A DNA stretch of 64,000 nt, from the NCBI GenBank assembly GCA_009739215.1, contig VSJF01000003.1:62001-126000 (forward strand), given 5' to 3'. Source of the DNA: Floccularia luteovirens (lineage: Eukaryota; Basidiomycota; Agaricomycetes; Agaricales; Squamanitaceae). Positions 60,200 to 64,000 of the stretch are shown one piece after another; the stretch's first letter is position 1; the number at the start of each line of letters is the position of its first letter. The position numbers were made by a program, and so were the translations under genes. The notes below the pieces were generated by a model. That model did no database searches, was not told the DNA's origin, and was given only the letters and a program-made list of their open reading frames with translations.

Positions 60200-60890
60200 A
60201 AACTGTAACTACACAGTAGACTTAACACAACTAATCCATATGTTATAATAAACATTCTTTAACTCCTCTCCAGTACTCTCCCTCCTACCTGAAGTCATAG
60301 CTGTTTATCAGGTTATGGGCCCTAGGCCAGAAACATTGATTGTTGTTAAGCAGCCATCTGTGTGGTGCACAGTGATAGAGACTCAAGCTTTTACCTTGTG
60401 CTTACTTAATCTTACACTTAGGTTAGTATACTACTACTTATCCAGAAAGGACTGTCTTATTCTAATAAGAGTAATGTCCTTATATACAGTATGACTATAT
60501 GTACCTATTTGTAAATAGTAGTCTGTGCTGTAGTCTATATAATCACATGTCTAGGGCATAGAACCTTATAGAAGGTTGTAGAACATGCTTAGTTATACTT
60601 GCACATGATGCATAGGGCATGGGGCATATGTGGATGTAGTCATGTGACACATCATGTGACATATTACATGTGACTCATCACCTGACAAATTATGTAATCC
60701 ATCATGTGATTGTGCTGTTGCAACACAGTTTGGCTTTGGCCTCAAATATGAATCATCTTGGCAAGCTGAAGTCAATGTATTACCTGTCCCACCCTGTGCA
60801 ACAAAGACAAGTTGTTACCCACTCACTCTATATAATAAGATATTGCCTCAATAGAATTTGACCCTATTCATGCTTAAGTGCATCAACATT
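60200..60890 (+). mobile_element. LTR-like retroelement terminal sequence, copy 1
   Basis: A TGTAACTACACAGTAG start near 60204, a TATATAATAAGATATTGCC block near 60828 and an end near CATCAACA (about 60888) resemble a retroelement LTR. The middle is packed with CATGTGAC-type motifs. A related sequence in the same orientation lies at about 62294-62660 (TGTTTTACACAGTAG start, shared TATAGAACCTT, TAGAANGTT and CATGTGATTG blocks). No reverse transcriptase or integrase is visible. Boundaries are approximate. Confidence 0.5.
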
Positions 60891-61128
60891 CTGTCAGAAG
60901 GTGGGGGCAGTTGAATTAAACAAAAGTAAATATGATATGTTTTTCAACTTCCATCATATAAACTTGTTCCACTCCAGTTCCAATTCTACTGGCATCTTCA
61001 CAGATTCTTATTGACTCTCTCCCATCATAGCTGGGACTAGCTCTTATAATTTTGTGCCACCTTCTCAAGTCAATGAGTTTGGTTCTCCCAGTATTTCCAA
61101 TGCTGGGTCACAGATATATGTTACCATT

Positions 61129-61661
61129 TGGGGTTTGCTAGTCAGATTTCCCTAGCATGATGGTAGGTTACGCTACCACACAGGTTACAAACCACCTGTT
61201 GGGGTCTCTCTGAGGTCAGTTACAGAGGTAAGGACAGCCAGGCGTTTCAGGCTGTATGGTGTCATTCATGCCGTTATTTACAACGATCTTGCTGTCCTAG
61301 ACAAGGGAGGGAGAGTCACTTAGTCATCACTGAGATAACAGAATAATCGCTCGTGTTAAGAGGTATTCGAAACTAAGATCAAGCTGAGGCTTGACTGTAG
61401 TTTTGCACTACTTAAATACAAGTATGCTACTTCTAATAATAGCTAAACGCATGTCTGCTCAGTAAGCTATGAGTCAGTGCAGAGTCATACAGAAGTGTCT
61501 ACAAGTCATTTAGAAGCAGACACAAGTCACTATGAGTTAATAGAAGCAGAATGTGAGTCAAATACAAAACATGTATGGGAAACAAGTAAACGAGGCAGGA
61601 ACGCGTTGCGCATGCATTCTAAAGTCCAGGGAGATAGCGCGTATCTGGATAAGGTCATAAC
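61129..61661 (+). repeat. 535-bp inverted repeat, left arm
   Basis: This arm begins GGGGTTTGCTAGTCAGATTT and ends GGATAAGGTCATAAC. The right arm at 62775-63309 is its reverse complement with only scattered differences (roughly one in fifteen bases by eye). Inside are a TG-beginning stretch (CTGTTGGGGTCTCTCTGAGG), a TTAAATACAAG promoter-like block and a short open frame starting MQSHTEVSTSHLEADTSHYE that is conserved in both arms. The arms point toward each other around 1.1 kb. They could be two LTRs in opposite orientation or the ends of a foldback element. Confidence 0.75.
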
Positions 61662-62293
61662 AATATATATACCAATGCCAACACATTTGACTCAAGATTC
61701 ATTGGCTAGTCCTACCTGACCTGTGGTAGTACTAGTACATTTGTTGCAAGACTTGACATCCATTCCTTTCCATGAGTCTACCAGTCTACTCTCAATAGAT
61801 TATTATTATCACTCACTTTTATTTCAGGTGCAGTACACCAGGACAGACTAGAATTTAGGATGGAGTCACCTAGTGATAGGACCCCTCCTCCTTTACCATC
61901 TCAGTGACTGGCTCCTAATAAAACTACTTTTACTACTTTTGTTGATACTATTTCTAGTGAGCTAGGTTTTGGGGATTCCAATCAAGACATAAGACTTCAA
62001 CTACATGAGTTTGCATGTGTAAGTTATATATTATTGTCAATCCATTCTGAGATACTAACTACTGCTGCAGTTGAGTGAAGGCTTGCAAAGGCCTCATGTT
62101 GTACTATTAATGTATCTTCTAGCAATAATTTTCCAGACATGTAAATCTCTATGTATGCAACTGCACTACAACAAGAGGGTAATGGGCATGCTTAATGACA
62201 TAGCTAACCAAGTGCAAGATAATTTCATCTCATGGGTGATCAGTGTGTAAGTCTTGCAGTCAAATAATTTATTCTAATTGTTACCATTGTTGA

Positions 62294-62660
62294 GCAGCAC
62301 CCTGTTTTACACAGTAGAGGGGACTAATCTTACCTTAGAGCTTACTTAGGACTTAGAGACTTAGTGCTAGTACTGACTACTACGAATATAATTCGACAAA
62401 GGACATAAGGTCCAGTAGCTCTACTTATATACATAATTGCTGTTTGTACAGCTTTGTACAATGGTCCGTGCGCAGGTACACTAACATATCATGTGACTAC
62501 ATATGGAAGGTTTATAGAACCTTGTAGAATGTTCGTGGATATCACGTGCCATAGAGCATATGAGTGTGAGACACGTCATCAGTCACGTGCTCCATCACAT
62601 GATCAATTATGTAATCAGTCATGTGATTGTTGCTGTCGCAACAACCATTTGTGATATTTG
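62294..62660 (+). mobile_element. LTR-like sequence, copy 2, between the inverted arms
   Basis: Same orientation as the copy at 60200-60890 and strongly diverged from it. It shares the ACACAGTAG start, TATAGAACCTT, the CATGTGA-rich middle and the ATTATGTAATC..CATGTGATTG..GCAACA block. It lies inside the loop of the 535-bp inverted repeat, so the elements are nested. Confidence 0.45.
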
Positions 62661-62774
62661 CATCGTCGTTTGCTTGTCTCATTGTAAGAATGTCCAAATT
62701 AGGAAATGGGTTGGTTCATCAGCAAATCCTGATTTTAGTCCAACTTGAGCCATAGTAAGCCATAGCACCTGTAT

Positions 62775-63309
62775 GTTATGACCTTATCTGGATACGTGCT
62801 ATCTTCCTGGACTTTAGAACGCGTGCGCAATGCGTTCCTGCCTTGTTTACTTGTTTTCCATACACGTTTTGTATTTGACTCGCATTCTGCTTCTATTAAC
62901 TCATAGTGACTTGTGTCTGCTTCTAAATGACTTGTAGACACTTCTGTATGACTCTGCACTGACTCGTAGCTTACTGAGCAGACACGCGTTTAGCTATTAT
63001 TAGAAGTAGCATACTTGTATTTAAGTAGCGCGAAACTACAGTCAAGCCTCAGCTTGATCTTAGTTTCGAATACCTCTTAACACAAGCGATTATTCTGTTA
63101 CCTCAGTGATGACTAAGTGACTCTCCCTCCCTTGTCTAGGATAGCAAGATCGTTGTAAATAATGGCATGGACGACACCGTATAGCCTGAAACACCTGGCT
63201 GTTCCCACCTCTGTAACTGACCTCAGAGAGACCCCGACAGGTGATTTGTAACCTGTGTGGTAGCGTAACCTACCATCATGCTAGGGAAATCTGACTAGCA
63301 AAACCCAAC
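62775..63309 (-). repeat. 535-bp inverted repeat, right arm
   Basis: Reverse-complement partner of 61129-61661. The conserved small open frame reads MQSHTEVSTSHLEADTSHYE on the minus strand here. Differences between the arms are mostly transitions, many of them C/T or G/A. Confidence 0.75.
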
Positions 63310-63379
63310 TGTTCCCTAACCCAGACGCATCTACGACGAGACCAGTAAACGACGATGCTTAAACCTCAAACAGTAACAC

Positions 63380-63735
63380 TGTAGTGATCCATAGTGACCC
63401 ATAGTGACCCATAGATTTTGGCTATTTTCCATAGTAACTCATAGTAGTTCATAGATTTCAGTCATTTTCCATAGCAACCCATAGTGACCTATAGTAGTCT
63501 ATAGATGTTGGTTATTTTCCATAGTGTCTCATAGATCCATAGTGACCCATAGTGGCTCATAGATGTCAATCATTTTCATAGTAATCCATAGTAACTCATA
63601 GTAACCCATAGTATTCATAGTATTCTATAGTAACTCATAGTATCTATAGTATTCCATAGTGATCCATAGTATTCCATAGTAACTCATAGTAGTCCATAGA
63701 TATTAATCATTTCCATAGTATTCTATAGATGCTAT
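63380..63735. repeat. Degenerate CCATAGTRAC minisatellite with a higher-order pattern
   Basis: More than twenty tandem copies of a roughly 10-bp unit (CCATAGTGAC, TCATAGTAGT, CTATAGTAGT and so on) cover about 350 bp. At intervals a longer spacer of the form ATAGATnTTnGTnATTTTCC interrupts, near 63410, 63454, 63501, 63561 and 63697, giving a second periodicity. AT-rich sequence and long A and T runs follow to the window end. Confidence 0.85.
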
Positions 63736-64000
63736 ATAAATTTGTATAATAATGTATAGTAATCTGTAGTATTTTGACTTAGAGTACTATTCCACTTTTT
63801 GGATTAGATAAGCAAAACATCGAACTTGGACTTAGAAAGATTTTTGGACTTAGAAAAAAAAAATTTTTTGAAGTTCAAATTTCAACTTCAGCAAAGTCAC
63901 GTGACCTGTGGCTGATGTGGCATACTTCGAACTTCAACTTTTTTTTTTGCTTTGAAGTTTTCAACCTTCATCTTGGTAAGTTATTCTTTCCTTCTTTTCT

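Noticed and set aside
1..64000. CRISPR array, operon or biosynthetic cluster
   Set aside because: No regularly spaced identical repeats of the right size and no grouped biosynthetic enzymes; genes are spliced eukaryotic housekeeping genes in mixed orientation.

Overview
This is a window of nuclear DNA from a filamentous basidiomycete, most likely an agaricomycete. Genes are split by many short GT-AG introns of about 50-60 bp. Three families typical of mushroom genomes appear: a fungal BTB/POZ protein, FunK1-type kinases and SWIM-RING proteins. The Skn7/Prr1-type regulator carries both an HSF-type DNA-binding domain and a response-regulator receiver. No rRNA, tRNA or CRISPR was found.

Layout. 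0-0.5 kb: a BTB gene running off the left edge. 0.5-10.3 kb: a long AT-rich, gene-poor stretch. 10.3-26.97 kb: a dense block with a bHLH factor, a divergent SWIM-RING gene, a four-helix membrane protein, an AP endonuclease of the Apn1/endonuclease IV family, a decayed sorbosone-dehydrogenase-like gene, an alpha/beta-hydrolase, the Skn7/Prr1 regulator and a divergent cis-prenyltransferase. 27-34 kb: accessory DNA with a TA-flanked MITE-like element, a gene split by a small inversion, gene fragments and diverged repeats. 34-39.3 kb: a C2-like membrane protein and two head-to-head proteasome-lid genes (RPN6 and RPN7). 39.3-46.7 kb: accessory DNA with two decayed FunK1 copies. 46.7-57.9 kb: a second housekeeping block with ATP synthase epsilon, a Rab GTPase, a dual-specificity phosphatase, eIF4A, an MFS monocarboxylate-type transporter and an ING/PHD protein. 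58-64 kb: repeats, including a transporter remnant cut off by LTR-like DNA, a pair of 535-bp inverted repeats and a degenerate minisatellite.

Two patterns stand out. First, conserved genes between about 12.9 and 22.8 kb repeatedly need removal of one base in a short homopolymer to read through, while the conserved genes from 25.9 to 57.9 kb read cleanly. This suggests a local assembly problem or a decayed segment. Second, the gene at 31.2-32.0 kb has its N-terminal half on the plus strand and what looks like its C-terminal half on the minus strand, as expected after a roughly 330-bp inversion.

Functions group loosely: protein turnover (RPN6, RPN7, SWIM-RING), stress and transcription control (Skn7/Prr1, bHLH, ING), DNA repair (APN1), dolichol synthesis (cis-prenyltransferase), trafficking (Rab), translation (eIF4A) and respiration (ATP15). 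The order looks like ordinary eukaryotic gene neighbourhood, with several divergent pairs sharing short promoters, and not an operon-like system.
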